In this document: piece by piece, positions 1-8,934 of the stretch | Layout: each line of letters starts with the position of its first letter | Position numbering within the stretch: position 1 is the first letter of the stretch | Assembly: GCF_002464935.1 (NCBI RefSeq) | Contig: NZ_NBYY01000036.1 | Location: 1-64,000, forward strand | Length of the DNA stretch: 64,000 nucleotides | Origin: Candidatus Enterovibrio escicola | Lineage (GTDB): Bacteria; Pseudomonadota; Gammaproteobacteria; Enterobacterales; Vibrionaceae | Direction: 5' to 3' | Notes under the pieces: model-generated | Told to the model about the DNA's origin: nothing | Seen by the model: the letters and a program-made list of their open reading frames with translations, nothing else | The model's database searches: none | Made by a program: the position numbers and the translations under genes

Positions 1-158
1 ATTGGAAGTGCCCTAACTGTGGCATTCAACATGACCGAGATATTAATGCAGCCTTGAATATTCAGCATCAAGGAATAATTGAAATAAAAGCGGCGGGACA
101 CGTCGTTACTGCTTGTGGAAGCTTGCGTAAATCTCGTCACGAACGAGTTGCGGCCTAA
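1..158 (+). CDS. tnpB: TnpB (IS200/IS605 OrfB) C-terminal end, cut by the window edge
   Basis: Reading from base 3 gives about 51 residues: a CPNCG half of the TnpB zinc ribbon, followed by DRDINAALNI, the conserved RuvC-III block whose first Asp is catalytic, then a short basic tail ending at TAA 156-158. TnpB is the RNA-guided nuclease of IS200/IS605 elements and uses a guide (omega) RNA that overlaps the 3' end of its own gene. The N-terminal part lies outside the window, so whether the gene is intact cannot be judged. The visible part has no lesion. The hairpin just downstream supports the family call. Confidence 0.85.
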   Translation, partial: WKCPNCGIQHDRDINAALNIQHQGIIEIKAAGHVVTACGSLRKSRHERVAA

Positions 159-190
159 GAAACAAGAAGCCTCGCCCGATTAGGGCGAGG
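159..190 (+). other. Right-end hairpin of IS200/IS605 element; possible omega-RNA region
   Basis: A perfect 8-bp stem CCTCGCCC (170-177) / GGGCGAGG (183-190) with loop GATTA begins 12 bases after the tnpB stop. IS200/IS605 elements have no terminal inverted repeats but carry subterminal hairpins recognised by TnpA, and the omega RNA of TnpB runs through this region into the flank. The exact element boundary and guide segment are not determinable here. It could also act as a terminator, although no T-run follows. Confidence 0.6.
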
Positions 191-470
191 AGTAGTCACC
201 TATACATAAATGTCTTGTTTTCTAACCTCAGTTTCCCCAAAACCTTTAATAAAAAGTCTCAATAACAATAAATGAGAGCGTTCTTTAACACGAAAGAGGT
301 GTAATATGGAATGTCACATTACAATCGGTACTGCATGCATATACACAAAAAAAGCCCCAGTCGTTAACTAGAGCTAATGTATTACTACTTTAATTTCAAT
401 GACTTATAGAGTTGTTTTCTATCTTCTCTAAGATGTTCTCCTCAATAACTTAAGTTAGTTGTTAGGTATT
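191..470. other. Intergenic, nothing recognised
   Basis: AT-rich sequence between the IS200/IS605 right end and the truncated IS982 copy. No ORF, RNA or clear repeat was recognised on either strand. Confidence 0.4.
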
Positions 471-1246
471 AATAACCTAGACGCTGTTTGCTAGACTTCC
501 CTCCCTGCGTGGAAAAAACACCTCATTTCTTCCGGTATCAAACAAGGAAACAAGCCTTCTCGCCTCTCAGTTAGCGAAGTGATGACGATAGTGATAGCTT
601 TCCATCAATCAAGATATCGCGATTTTAAAACCTATTACATCCACTTTGTTTGTCGTTACCGCACGGTCAGGCAAAGCCGACAAGGATTGCCTTCGTTGAT
701 TCGTCTAGGCTACAAATTTATCACAACCTCCGAATTTTTAAACATCAGGTTTTTGAAGGTATAGCGAAGTAAGGAAAAGAAACGATGGGGTGGTTCTACG
801 GTTTTGAATTATACTTTATTATCAATGAGTAAGCTGTTATTATCTCAGTTAAAGTGACGATGGTTAACGTGGATGATAGAAAGCTTGTGTCGGAAATTAC
901 TGACGAGTTTTGGGGTTTTTTATACGGGGATAAATGTTATATCTCTGGTCCGTTGGAGCAGGAATTCTCAGACAAGGGAGTGACACTAATAACGGGTGTA
1001 AAAAAGAACATGAAACCTAAAGTGATGAAATTTTGGGACCGCCTGATACTCCTGAAACGATTTATTATTGAAACTGTTTTTGAGCAACTAAAAAACACAT
1101 CCCAAATCAAGCATTCTCGGCACCGTAGGTGTATCAGTTTTATGGATAATTTGCTGGCGGGGTTCATCGCGTATTGATTTCAACCAAAGAAACCGTGTAT
1201 CAAGAGGACTCAGCTTGATAAGCAAGCGCTTATGCAGGTCTGAGGT
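471..1246 (+). mobile_element. IS982-family copy, 5'-truncated, transposase broken
   Basis: Translation in several frames gives IS982-type DDE transposase blocks (SEVMTIVIAFHQS, GWFYGF, VNVDDRK, GYISGPLEQE, RFIIETVFEQLKNTSQIKHSRHR). The right terminus matches the other copies and ends in AGGTT at 1246. The first ~100 bp (left terminal repeat and start codon) are missing, and frameshifts split the gene. The largest remaining piece is 854-1177. This copy has CAA at the Gln codon that is a stop in four other copies, so it is outside that dead subfamily. Confidence 0.85.
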
Positions 1247-1248
1247 TA

Positions 1249-1314
1249 AATTATTCATGCCTAAGTCAGTTTGAAACTGATTATTTAGTTCATTTCTTAT
1301 GTGTAGTTCAGCTT
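1249..1314 (-). repeat. Inverted IS982 left-end scrap abutting the previous copy
   Basis: The segment matches the first bases of IS982 copies on the minus strand (TTATTCATG, then TAGTTCATTTCTTATG and a degraded terminal AGCTT), with an internal deletion. It directly follows the right end of the 471-1246 copy, so two IS termini face each other with no unique DNA between. Confidence 0.6.
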
Positions 1315-1376
1315 GAGTCTTATATTTGGATGACTAGAAATATCTAGAGAGATGATCTTTATTATCGTTACACGAT

Positions 1377-1440
1377 GCTATATTTAAACAACTTGAAGAT
1401 GCAGGTGTCAGCGGGTTTTGCTGATTTCATGATTAGATCA
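1377..1440. repeat. 58-bp dispersed repeat, copy 1 (inverted)
   Basis: Contains AACAACTTGAAGATGCAGGT and an ATGA(A/T)ATCAG block. The reverse complement aligns with 11733-11795 and 34238-34300. A related block at 37665 abuts an IS30-type remnant, so this is probably the terminal segment of those elements. Confidence 0.5.
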
Positions 1441-1616
1441 TCATTTTGTAAGTATAGGGAGCTCCATCAAAAATGGAAAACACCGTGCAGGTCACTCTTA
1501 AATTTGCCCCACGGGGGCATCTTGGCGATCATTCCGTCGTTAAATCTCGTGAAATAGACTGATTGCTCCTATGAAGATTTACTTCGAACTGAACGTACTG
1601 ATGACCTTTAAAATTT

Positions 1617-1762
1617 GGTTATGTATTCAATAAGTTGGTTCCCGTTTAGAAAATAAACGCTTTTATGGTACAAATCCTGTTAGGACATGTGATATCTCCG
1701 GTAGTAGACAACAGGGTTGAAAGCCATACTGGCGAACCATTCAACTTATTGAATATATAACC
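1617..1762. repeat. 146-bp MITE with near-perfect terminal inverted repeats
   Basis: Left end GGTTATGTATTCAATAAGTT and right end (reverse complement) GGTTATATATTCAATAAGTT differ at one position. The centre is non-coding. A second full copy lies at 49203-49351 inside an istB pseudogene with an 8-bp near-duplication of its target, and partial copies lie at 46877-46914 and 56084-56110. The flanks share TAAAAT, a possible target duplication. It is non-autonomous; the partner transposase was not identified. Confidence 0.7.
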
Positions 1763-1807
1763 CTAAAATCGAATTTCTTTAAGTTACTTTGGTATAGCTC
1801 ATTATCA

Positions 1808-2335
1808 TTAAAGAAAATCTTCCTTTACTAATTTTGTTACCAGCGAAGGTGTTGTAAATAAAGTAATGTCGTACCCTTTAATCACTCTATTACGAATGTC
1901 GGTACTTCTCACATGAATAGTTTCCGGACATACCAGTATATTCCACCGTTCCATAATCTCGGTGAATTTATGGAATTTGCCAAAGTTTAAAAAATTGTCT
2001 GGCCCTATAACAAAGGTCAAAATAGCATTTGGATATTGGTTTTGAAGTTGATTGAGTAATGCCCACGTTGTTATCGGACCTTTTTTTCCCAATTCACGTT
2101 CATTTGAACACAGTGAAAGGTTAGCAAGACTGGCGTCCGAAATAAAAGTAGTTACCCAATCGCATCGTTTATCAAAATTGATCATTGCCTTTCCCCATAC
2201 GTGTACACGGCTTGGAACGAGTAATACCTGATCAAAGTGTGATAATCGTTTGATAACACTAAGATGTCCAAGGGTTGGAGGATTAAACGCACTCCCAAAC
2301 ACGGCAATTTGTTCTAATCTGTTCTTGTTCTTCAT
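1808..2335 (-). CDS. NadD-family nucleotidyltransferase (nicotinate-nucleotide adenylyltransferase-like)
   Basis: A 175-residue protein with the nucleotidyltransferase alpha-phosphodiesterase signature: residues 14-24 read GSAFNPPTLGH, i.e. the GxFxPxHxGH family motif with Thr replacing the first His, as in some NadD-like proteins. A second family block, STDIRNR, near the C-terminus corresponds to the ISSTxIR nucleotide-binding loop. NadD enzymes adenylate nicotinate mononucleotide in NAD synthesis. This protein is shorter than E. coli NadD (213 aa), so it may be a paralogue acting on a related nucleotide rather than the housekeeping enzyme. The start is supported by AAGGG six bases upstream of ATG. 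It stands alone between a MITE and an IS5 remnant. Confidence 0.8.
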   Translation of the reverse strand: MKNKNRLEQIAVFGSAFNPPTLGHLSVIKRLSHFDQVLLVPSRVHVWGKAMINFDKRCDWVTTFISDASLANLSLCSNERELGKKGPITTWALLNQLQNQYPNAILTFVIGPDNFLNFGKFHKFTEIMERWNILVCPETIHVRSTDIRNRVIKGYDITLFTTPSLVTKLVKEDFL

Positions 2336-2429
2336 ATTATTTCCCTTTTTTCTAGCAATGATTCTTAATTTGATTCAGTTAATTAAATAGGAGAAGTAGT
2401 ACGGATTAGTTTGAGGCAAATAAAACGGA

Positions 2430-3450
2430 GTTGTTGATTATATAATGCCTATAACGCACTGATCTTAATTTTTTTACAGTCTTAATTTGTCTGCAGGCTA
2501 AGAGGCATATCGAGTCTTATAACTTTGTGCATCGCTTTCATATTTACCAGCGCTTAACCAACTTGAGCATTGTAATTACGAAGAGTTAGTTTAGGGCTGA
2601 GCAACTATTTAATAGCGAAATAGTGTTGTCTCTGCTAATGAGTGTTTGTGATAACGCCTGTTCTTTTTCCACCTCGCCAGTTTGTCATCTATCAACGCTT
2701 TTACAGCTTCATTTCTAGGATGGCCTTCCTCCCAGTACCAAGCGTTGCTTCGAGGTGGAATGAGTTATTTCTTTGTTCTTCAGTACGTGGTGAGATGCTT
2801 TTGTAGCATAGGCCCCATCGGCACTTACTTGCTGTATCTTTCGTCGTTATAGGTTAAGAAATTATAGGTAAAACCTCATTGTCACCCACAGAAACTAGGC
2901 TAACTTTTGCAGCAATATCCTCATGAGCAAACACATCAATAGTAAGATGAAGTTTACGTCAGATATACTGCTTTTCTTTACTGTGTTTCCGCATTTTGAA
3001 TTGACCTTTGTCGTATACCTTTAGGCCTGTCGCATCAATAACGACGTGGGCGACAGCTCCTCGACTCGGTAAAAAGTACTTAACTTCTACGTTCTTCAAA
3101 CGCATTACTAATGCAAGTGTATGTAGGGGATTCCAGCGGGATATTCATCAACGTGAGAACAGAATTTAGAAGGCCTTTTAATCCACGAAGTGGCGCTTGA
3201 AAATATTTTTCACCATCAGTGATGTTGCGATCGCAGTATCCAAAAATATAAACCTACGGTCACGATGATCATGATGTTTTAAATAATACTATGCCTTAAT
3301 GGTAGCGGTGTCTATTCAAAAACTGACTGAGCCACGGTTTAGTAAAACTTGATTATATTGTTTCCAGTTGCTGATCTTGTGCTTGGCCTTTCTTATCATT
3401 ACCTCCCGTTTAACTCCATGATTATCTGACCGTAGTAATTTTGATTAGTT
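2430..3450 (-). mobile_element. IS5-family copy, near full length, degenerate
   Basis: Bounded by the recurring ends TTGTTGATTA...ACGCACTGATC (left) and CTACGATCAGAT-like sequence (right, degraded). Minus-strand fragments match the IS5-type DDE transposase seen in the other copies (HVVIDATGLKVY, EKQYI, HHVLKNK), but stops and frameshifts occur throughout. About 1.02 kb, the size of a complete element. Confidence 0.75.
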
Positions 3451-3671
3451 AAACTGAGTTGTGCATAAGAAATGAACTAAATGTCCAAGTCGCGAGTCTG
3501 GTTGTTTAAAATAACCATATTGACTGCACAAAGATTTGAGTATGAATAATTTAGACGATGTTTTCGTTGATGTCGATGAATTCTGCCAAACTTTCCTTCC
3601 TATATGGGGAAATACTTCCTTTCTTTCGATATCAAGCAAAGAAATAAGCCTTAATGCCTCTCCGTTACCGA
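3451..3671 (+). mobile_element. IS982 left-end fragment
   Basis: Starts with a degraded terminal repeat (AACTGAGTTGTGCATAAG) and includes the transposase start region (MNNLDDVFVDVDEFCQTFLP-like). Homology ends near 3671, where IS256 sequence begins. Only about the first 60 codons survive. Confidence 0.75.
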
Positions 3672-5905
3672 GTTTACTAAACTAAAAAACCCGCTTAATG
3701 AACTGCTGAAACAAGGCGTACATCAGTTGTAGGCTAAAGCTATAGAAGCCGAGGTTTAATCCTTGCTCGATAATTTCATATCACTCCAAGCTAACGGAAA
3801 GCAGGGAGTGGTTCGTAATGGACATTTGCCTGAGAGATACCTACAAACTGGACTCGGCGACATTACCGTCAAAGTTCCAAAAGTTCGAGATAGAACAGGG
3901 AGCGAGATCAAGTTCAACAACACACTGGTTCCGCTTTATCTCAAGCGAACCAAAAACATAGAAGAGCTTATCTCTTGGGTCTATCCTGCGGGAGATCCCA
4001 CGGGAGATATGCAGCTAACCTTGAAATTACTCTGAGTGAAGCAAACCAAGGGGTTGTCATCAAATAATCTTTCTCGACTCAAGCAGCAGTGGGAAGCAGA
4101 ATACGACGAGTAGCGTAAGCGGGAGCTAAGTAAGCTTAGATCTACATAAGCGCTTGCTTATCAAGCCGAGTTATCTTGATGCTTGGCTTTTTTGGTTGAA
4201 ATGAATATGCGATGAATCCTGCCAACAAGTTGGCCATAAAGCTGATGCAACTACAGTTGTCAAAATGCTTGATTTAGGATATATTTTTAGTTAGTCAAAA
4301 ACGGTTTCGATAATAAATCGTTGCTGGAGTATCAGGCAGTCCCAAAGTTTCATCACTTTGGGTTTCATATTCTTTTTTATACCCGTTATTAGTGTCACTC
4401 CCTTATCTGCAAGTTCCCGCTACAATAGATCAGAGATATAACCTTTATCTCCGTATAAACACCCCCAGAGCTCTTCAGCCATTTTTGATACAAGCTTTCT
4501 ATCATTCACGTTAGCTATCGTCACTTTGACTAAGATAATGCTACCTTGGTCATTGATAATAAGGTGTAATTTGAAACCGTAAAACACCCCATCGTTCCTT
4601 TTCCTCGCTTCGAGGTACCTTTAAAAACCTGATATCTAAGAATGCGTAGGTTATGACAAACCTGCAGCTTGAATGAATTAACGAAGGCAATCCATGTCGG
4701 CCTTGCCTGACGGTGAGTGAGGTAAGAGAAAAGTGGGACCAGAACACCTTGCATGAATTTGAGTATGTTCGTGTAGCTGACTAATTCAGGAAATTAGTTG
4801 GTGAAACAGAGGCAAGCTAAAGTGGATGTAATAGGTTTTTAAGTCTCGATACCCCGATTAATGAAAAGCTATCACTATCCTCAACACTTCGTTAACTGAG
4901 AGGAGAAAATGCTTGTTTCTTTATTTGATACCGGAAGAAATGAGGTGTTTTCCCATACAGGGAGGAAAGTCTGGCAGAAATCGTCGACATCGACGAAAAT
5001 GGCGTCTAAGTTATTCATGCACAAGTCCTTGTGCAGTCAATAGGTTATTTCAAACAATCAGATCGCGATTTTGGCATTTAGTTCATTTCTTGTGCGCAGC
5101 TTAGGTTAAGTAAACGGCAGTATGTTTAGATTTAGACTGATGGTATTTACTGTAAAGTTCGGATGGATGACAAGCTTTGTTTGCTTGTTGTCATCGGCGT
5201 CGATGATGCCGACCGTAAGGAAGTTCTAGCCGTTGTCAATGGGTACAGGGAGTTAGAGGTCAGTTAGCTTGAAGTTCTGTCATAGCTAACGTACCAAGGT
5301 ATCAGTATCACTTCTGACCCGCCATTGGTGATGGCGCTTTTGGTTTTTGGAATGCAGTGATAATGCAGGTGATAAATTATTGGTTAACGACGCGTCATCA
5401 GTGCTTCTGGGTACACAAAACGGTCTTTGTATTAAACAAAGTCCTAAAATCTGTTCAATTAGAAATGAAAGAAACGCTTCGCGATATCTAGATGACAGAG
5501 ACATAACAAGAGGTACAGAAAGCCTTCGGACAGTTCGAAACACGATATGATACTAAATAGCCTAACGCAGCGGAGTGCCTATATCAAATACAAAGTAGAA
5601 ATGCGGGCATTTTACGATTTTCCCGTCAATTACTGGACACATATTCGAACGACAAACCCCATTGAATTAATGTTTTCAACGGTGAGGCTAAGAACGAACA
5701 AAACCAAGAATTGTGGAAGCCAAAAAACGACACTGGCAATGGCCTGCAAATTGATGCGAACCGCTGAGGTTAACTGGTGTAGCCTGCGAGGCTTTAAATT
5801 ACTCTCGGATATCATCAAAGGCGTGAAATTCAGAGATGGCATTCGTGAAACAAACGTCAATCATCAGGACACTGCTCTGGAAGCTTTACACCAGATTTGA
5901 TCATA
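3672..5905 (+). pseudogene. IS256-family transposase, interrupted by IS982 and full of stops
   Basis: The 5' part (3672-4132) encodes the IS256 N-terminus (NELLKQGVHQL, VVRNGHLPERYLQTG, VKVPKVRDRTGS). An IS982 copy (4133-5107) splits it. The 3' part (5108-5905) encodes the DDE core and C-terminus (LVVIGVDDADRKE, FYDFPVNYWTHIRTTNPIE, LRTNKTKNCGSQKTTLAMACKL), ending at TGA after HQI. Several in-frame stops and at least one frameshift are present. The motif IRTTNPIE with a variable-region/LRT block is diagnostic for IS256. A second, 5'-truncated copy at 8013-8797 carries the same stop codons. Confidence 0.85.
4133..5107 (-). mobile_element. IS982-family copy of the dead subfamily, inserted in IS256
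   Basis: Full-length (975 bp) with both termini, right-end AGCTTAGATCTACATAAG and left-end AACCTAAGCTGCGC (minus strand). It is flanked by AAGTAA-like sequence on both sides, a possible target duplication. The transposase has TAA at 4858-4860 in place of the Gln codon (FHxSGYRD), a +1 insertion shortly after, and a second TAA at 4794-4796 in the resumed frame. The first two lesions are shared with the copies at 9883, 18874 and 38937; the second TAA is shared with those at 9883 and 38937. Confidence 0.85.
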
Positions 5906-6197
5906 GTTCTTCATTTCAGATGATGGAGGGTATTCTAAACCTAGACAAACTGTAAGTAAGACCACAAACAGTTAACTGTAAAATGTCAGATTAAGAGTAG
6001 CTTACTTTACATATGCATTGGAAGTTTGTGATAACAAAAGAGTATTTAAACAAGCTTATCGTGTTCATTGATAAGAGTTCTTACTAAAGTACAAAAATGA
6101 GATCTAAATCGCCTTATCAAGGAAATATCTAAGGGGTTTAATGAGAAGCTAAATCTTCATGCTTTTTCCATGTAAAGGAACCTCTTATTTTTAAAAT
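5906..6197. other. Intergenic, nothing recognised
   Basis: AT-rich, between the IS256 remnant and the NYN-domain gene. No ORF, RNA or repeat was recognised. Confidence 0.4.
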
Positions 6198-6671
6198 TTA
6201 CAGCAACATATCTTCCTCAATTGGAATAAAGTAATCCGCACTATTCACTAAGGAATTAGCCGTCAGTGAAGGTACACCAAACACGAAGGTTTTTTTGCCA
6301 TATCCCTGACTTACTTTTTCAATCAGCAAGTCAAAATCTCCATCACCAGAAAGTAAGACAACGATGTCAACATATGTTACAATGTCGAGCATATCAATGA
6401 CGATACCCACATCCCAGTCTCCTTTGCTGCTGCCGTCACTGCGTTGAATATAAGGCTTCAGTTTAACATTGAAACCTATGTGACGTAGTGCATCTTGGAA
6501 CTTAATCTGCAGATTATCATGACGACGAATCGCATAGGCCGTAGCATAAACAACTTCACCTATTTCTGCTAGTTTTTTCCAAAAAAGGTGGTAATTGAAC
6601 TGACGTCCATACACTTGCCTAGTGGTATAATAAACATTTTGAACGTCAGCGAAAACGGCGATCTTTTTCAA
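6198..6671 (-). CDS. NYN-domain protein (DUF88/LabA-like), TTG start
   Basis: A 157-residue NYN (PIN-like nuclease fold) protein. Conserved acidic positions are visible in AVFADVQN near the N-terminus, KGDWDVGIVIDML in the middle and LLSGDGDFDLLIEKV towards the end; together they form the metal-binding centre expected for this fold, suggesting RNA cleavage, though the substrate is unknown. An ATG at 6719 would add 16 residues (MCYDFTVVYYCSVGEI) that look non-coding. The TTG at 6669-6671 is preceded by AGGAGAAATC, a strong ribosome binding site, and gives the conserved start KKIAVFADVQN. The gene appears intact and stands alone. Confidence 0.8.
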   Translation of the reverse strand: MKKIAVFADVQNVYYTTRQVYGRQFNYHLFWKKLAEIGEVVYATAYAIRRHDNLQIKFQDALRHIGFNVKLKPYIQRSDGSSKGDWDVGIVIDMLDIVTYVDIVVLLSGDGDFDLLIEKVSQGYGKKTFVFGVPSLTANSLVNSADYFIPIEEDMLL

Positions 6672-6799
6672 GATTTCTCCTACAGAGCAGTAGTAAACAA
6701 CCGTAAAATCGTAGCACAATAGCCCATGGTTTTGTTGAAATATCGGAAAATAAACGACGATGAACTGAAATTCTCAATTTAAATCGCAACGAATGCAAT

Positions 6800-7165
6800 G
6801 TTCGTTGTTATGTTTAAGAAACAACACCTTCTACACATCCTCTTTATGGCTTGGAAATGTGCATGGTTCATAAACAGTTAAATGACAATGACCTATTTTA
6901 TATTAAGCTACGATTGGTTGAAGGTGATTCCTTTAACCAGATTGTTTGAACACATGGCTGTACTTCCTCCACTCTCAGTCGAGAAATAAAACGTCATATC
7001 CCAGATAATTTTTCCGATGTATACTGTCATCGCTTTGCATCAGAACAGGCTAAAGAAACCTGCCCAAACACCAGAAACGTACTGGCTTTTGGTTTTATTT
7101 ATTTGGAGAGAATGTAGGCTTTGATTCATGAACGTCTCAGTACACATACATCACTCGATGTGATT
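6800..7165 (+). pseudogene. IS30-family transposase N-terminal fragment
   Basis: Encodes the IS30 helix-turn-helix region in pieces (LNDNDLFYIKLRLVEGDSFNQI, STLSREIKRHIPDNFSDVYCHRFASEQAKE, ALIHERLSTHTS) with frameshifts and stops. A related fragment is at 49855-50145. Homology ends where the next IS982 copy starts. Confidence 0.75.
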
Positions 7166-8012
7166 AACCTCAGATCTACATAAGTGCTTGCTTATCAAGC
7201 CGAGTTATCTTGATGCTTGGCTTCTTTGGTTGAAATGAATACGCGATGAGCCCTGCCAACAAGTTGGCCATAAAACTGATGCAACTACGTTGCTGAAAAT
7301 ACTTGATTTGGGATATATTTTTAGTTGGTCAAAAACGGTTTCAATAATAAAGCGTTTCCGGAGTATCAGGCGATCCCAAAGTTTCATCATGTTGGGTTTC
7401 ATATTCTTTTTTACACCCGTTATTAGTGTCACTCCCTTATTTGCAAGTTTCCACTACAATAGATCAGATATATAACCTTTATCTCCGTATAAACACCACA
7501 AAGCTCGTCAGACATTTCAGATACAGGCTTTCTATCAGCCACGTTAACCGTTGTCACTCAGACTGAAATAATGCCACCTTGGTCATTGATAATAAGGTGT
7601 AATTTGAAGCCGTAGAACCACCACATCGTTCCTTTTCCTCGCTTCGCGGTACCTTTAAAAACTTGATGTCTGAAAATACGTAGATTGTAACAAACCTGTA
7701 GTTTGGATGAATCAACGAAGGAAATCCCTATCGGCCTTGCCTGACGGTGAGTGAGGTAATAGAAAAGAGAAACCAGAACACCTTGCATGAGCCTGAGCAT
7801 TTTCATATAGCTGACTAATTCAGAAAATTCAGTGGTGAAATAGCAGAAAACAAAGTGGATGTAATAAGTTTTAAAGTCTAGATACCCAGATTCATGGATA
7901 TCACTTCGCTAACTATAGAGACGATAAAGTTTGTTTCTTTGATACTGGAAAGAATGAGGTGTTTTTCCCATGTATGGAGGAAAATCTAGAGAAGTTGTCA
8001 ACATCAACGAAA
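7166..8012 (-). mobile_element. IS982-family copy, left end lost
   Basis: Right terminus AACCTCAGATCTACATAAG is present at 7166. The left ~130 bp is missing: IS982 homology stops in the VDINENG region at 8012 and runs straight into IS256 sequence. Two large minus-strand pieces remain (7205-7432 and 7558-7806), separated by frameshifts. Confidence 0.8.
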
Positions 8013-8797
8013 ACGGCGGTATGTTTAGATTTAGACCGATGGTCTTTACTGTAAAGTTCGGATGGATGACAAGCTTTGTCTGCTTGTTGTCATCGGCGTC
8101 GGTGATGCCGGCCGCAAAGAAGTTCTAGCCGTTGTCGATGGGTACAGGGAGTTAGAGGTTAGTTAGCTTGAAGTTCTGTCACAGCTAACGTACCAAGGTA
8201 TCAGTATTACTCCTGACCCGCCATTTGTGATGGCGCTTTTGGTTTTTGGAATGCAGTGATAATGCAGGTGATAAAGTATTGGTTAACGACGCGTCATCAG
8301 TGCTTCTGGGTACACAAAACGGTCTTTGTATTAAACAAAGTCCTAAAATCTGTTCAACTAGAAATGAAAGAAACGCTTCGCGATATCTAGATGACAGAGA
8401 CATAACAAGAGGTACAGAAAGCCTTCAGACAGTTTGAAACACGATATGATACTAAATATCCTAACGCAGCGGAGTGTCTAATCCACACAAAGTGGAAATG
8501 CGGGCATTTTAGGATTTCCCCGCCAATTACTGGACACATATTCGAACGACAAACCCCATTGAATTAATGTTTTCAACGGTGAGGCTAAGAACGAACAAAA
8601 CCAAGAATTGTGGAAGCCAAAAAACGACACTGGCAATGGCCTGCAAATTGATGCGAACCGCTGAGGTTAACTGGTGTAGCCTGCGAGGCTTTAGATTACT
8701 CTCGGATATCACCAAAGGCGTGAAATTCAGAGATGGCATTCGTGAAACAAACGTCAATTATCAGGACACTGCTCTGGAAGATTTACACTAGATTTGA
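8013..8797 (+). pseudogene. IS256-family transposase, 3' half, second copy
   Basis: Nearly identical to 5115-5905, including the TAG within DI-stop-MTET and the following TAA (8383-8408 region). It lacks the whole 5' half; the junction with the IS982 copy falls at a short shared AACGGC-like string. It ends at TAG 8789-8791 after HTR/LH. Shared nonsense codons show that the parent was already inactive when the copies separated. Confidence 0.8.
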
Positions 8798-8802
8798 TCA
8801 TA

Positions 8803-8860
8803 GCTCAGCAAGGAACAATCATCAGCCTGCAAAATGTTTAGGCCTTAAAGAACCTGCCGT
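8803..8860. repeat. Dispersed 58-bp repeat with palindromic core (partner at 11885-11945)
   Basis: The string CTCAGCAAGGAACAATCATC followed by AGCCTGCAAAATGTTTAGGC and CTTAAAGAACCTG aligns with the reverse complement of 11885-11945. The palindromic core (GCCT...AGGC) is imperfect here and perfect in the partner. It lies upstream of the DUF368 gene and may be an IS200-type end or a MITE. Confidence 0.5.
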
Positions 8861-8934
8861 TATTTCTAGCCATTTTTATCAGCCAATGGCTATAATACGT
8901 CGGAAATTTCCTAAAATAGTAGAAATGCAGATTC

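Noticed and set aside
937-1167. 76-aa minus-strand ORF in the first IS982 copy
   Set aside because: It is the antisense shadow of transposase sequence.
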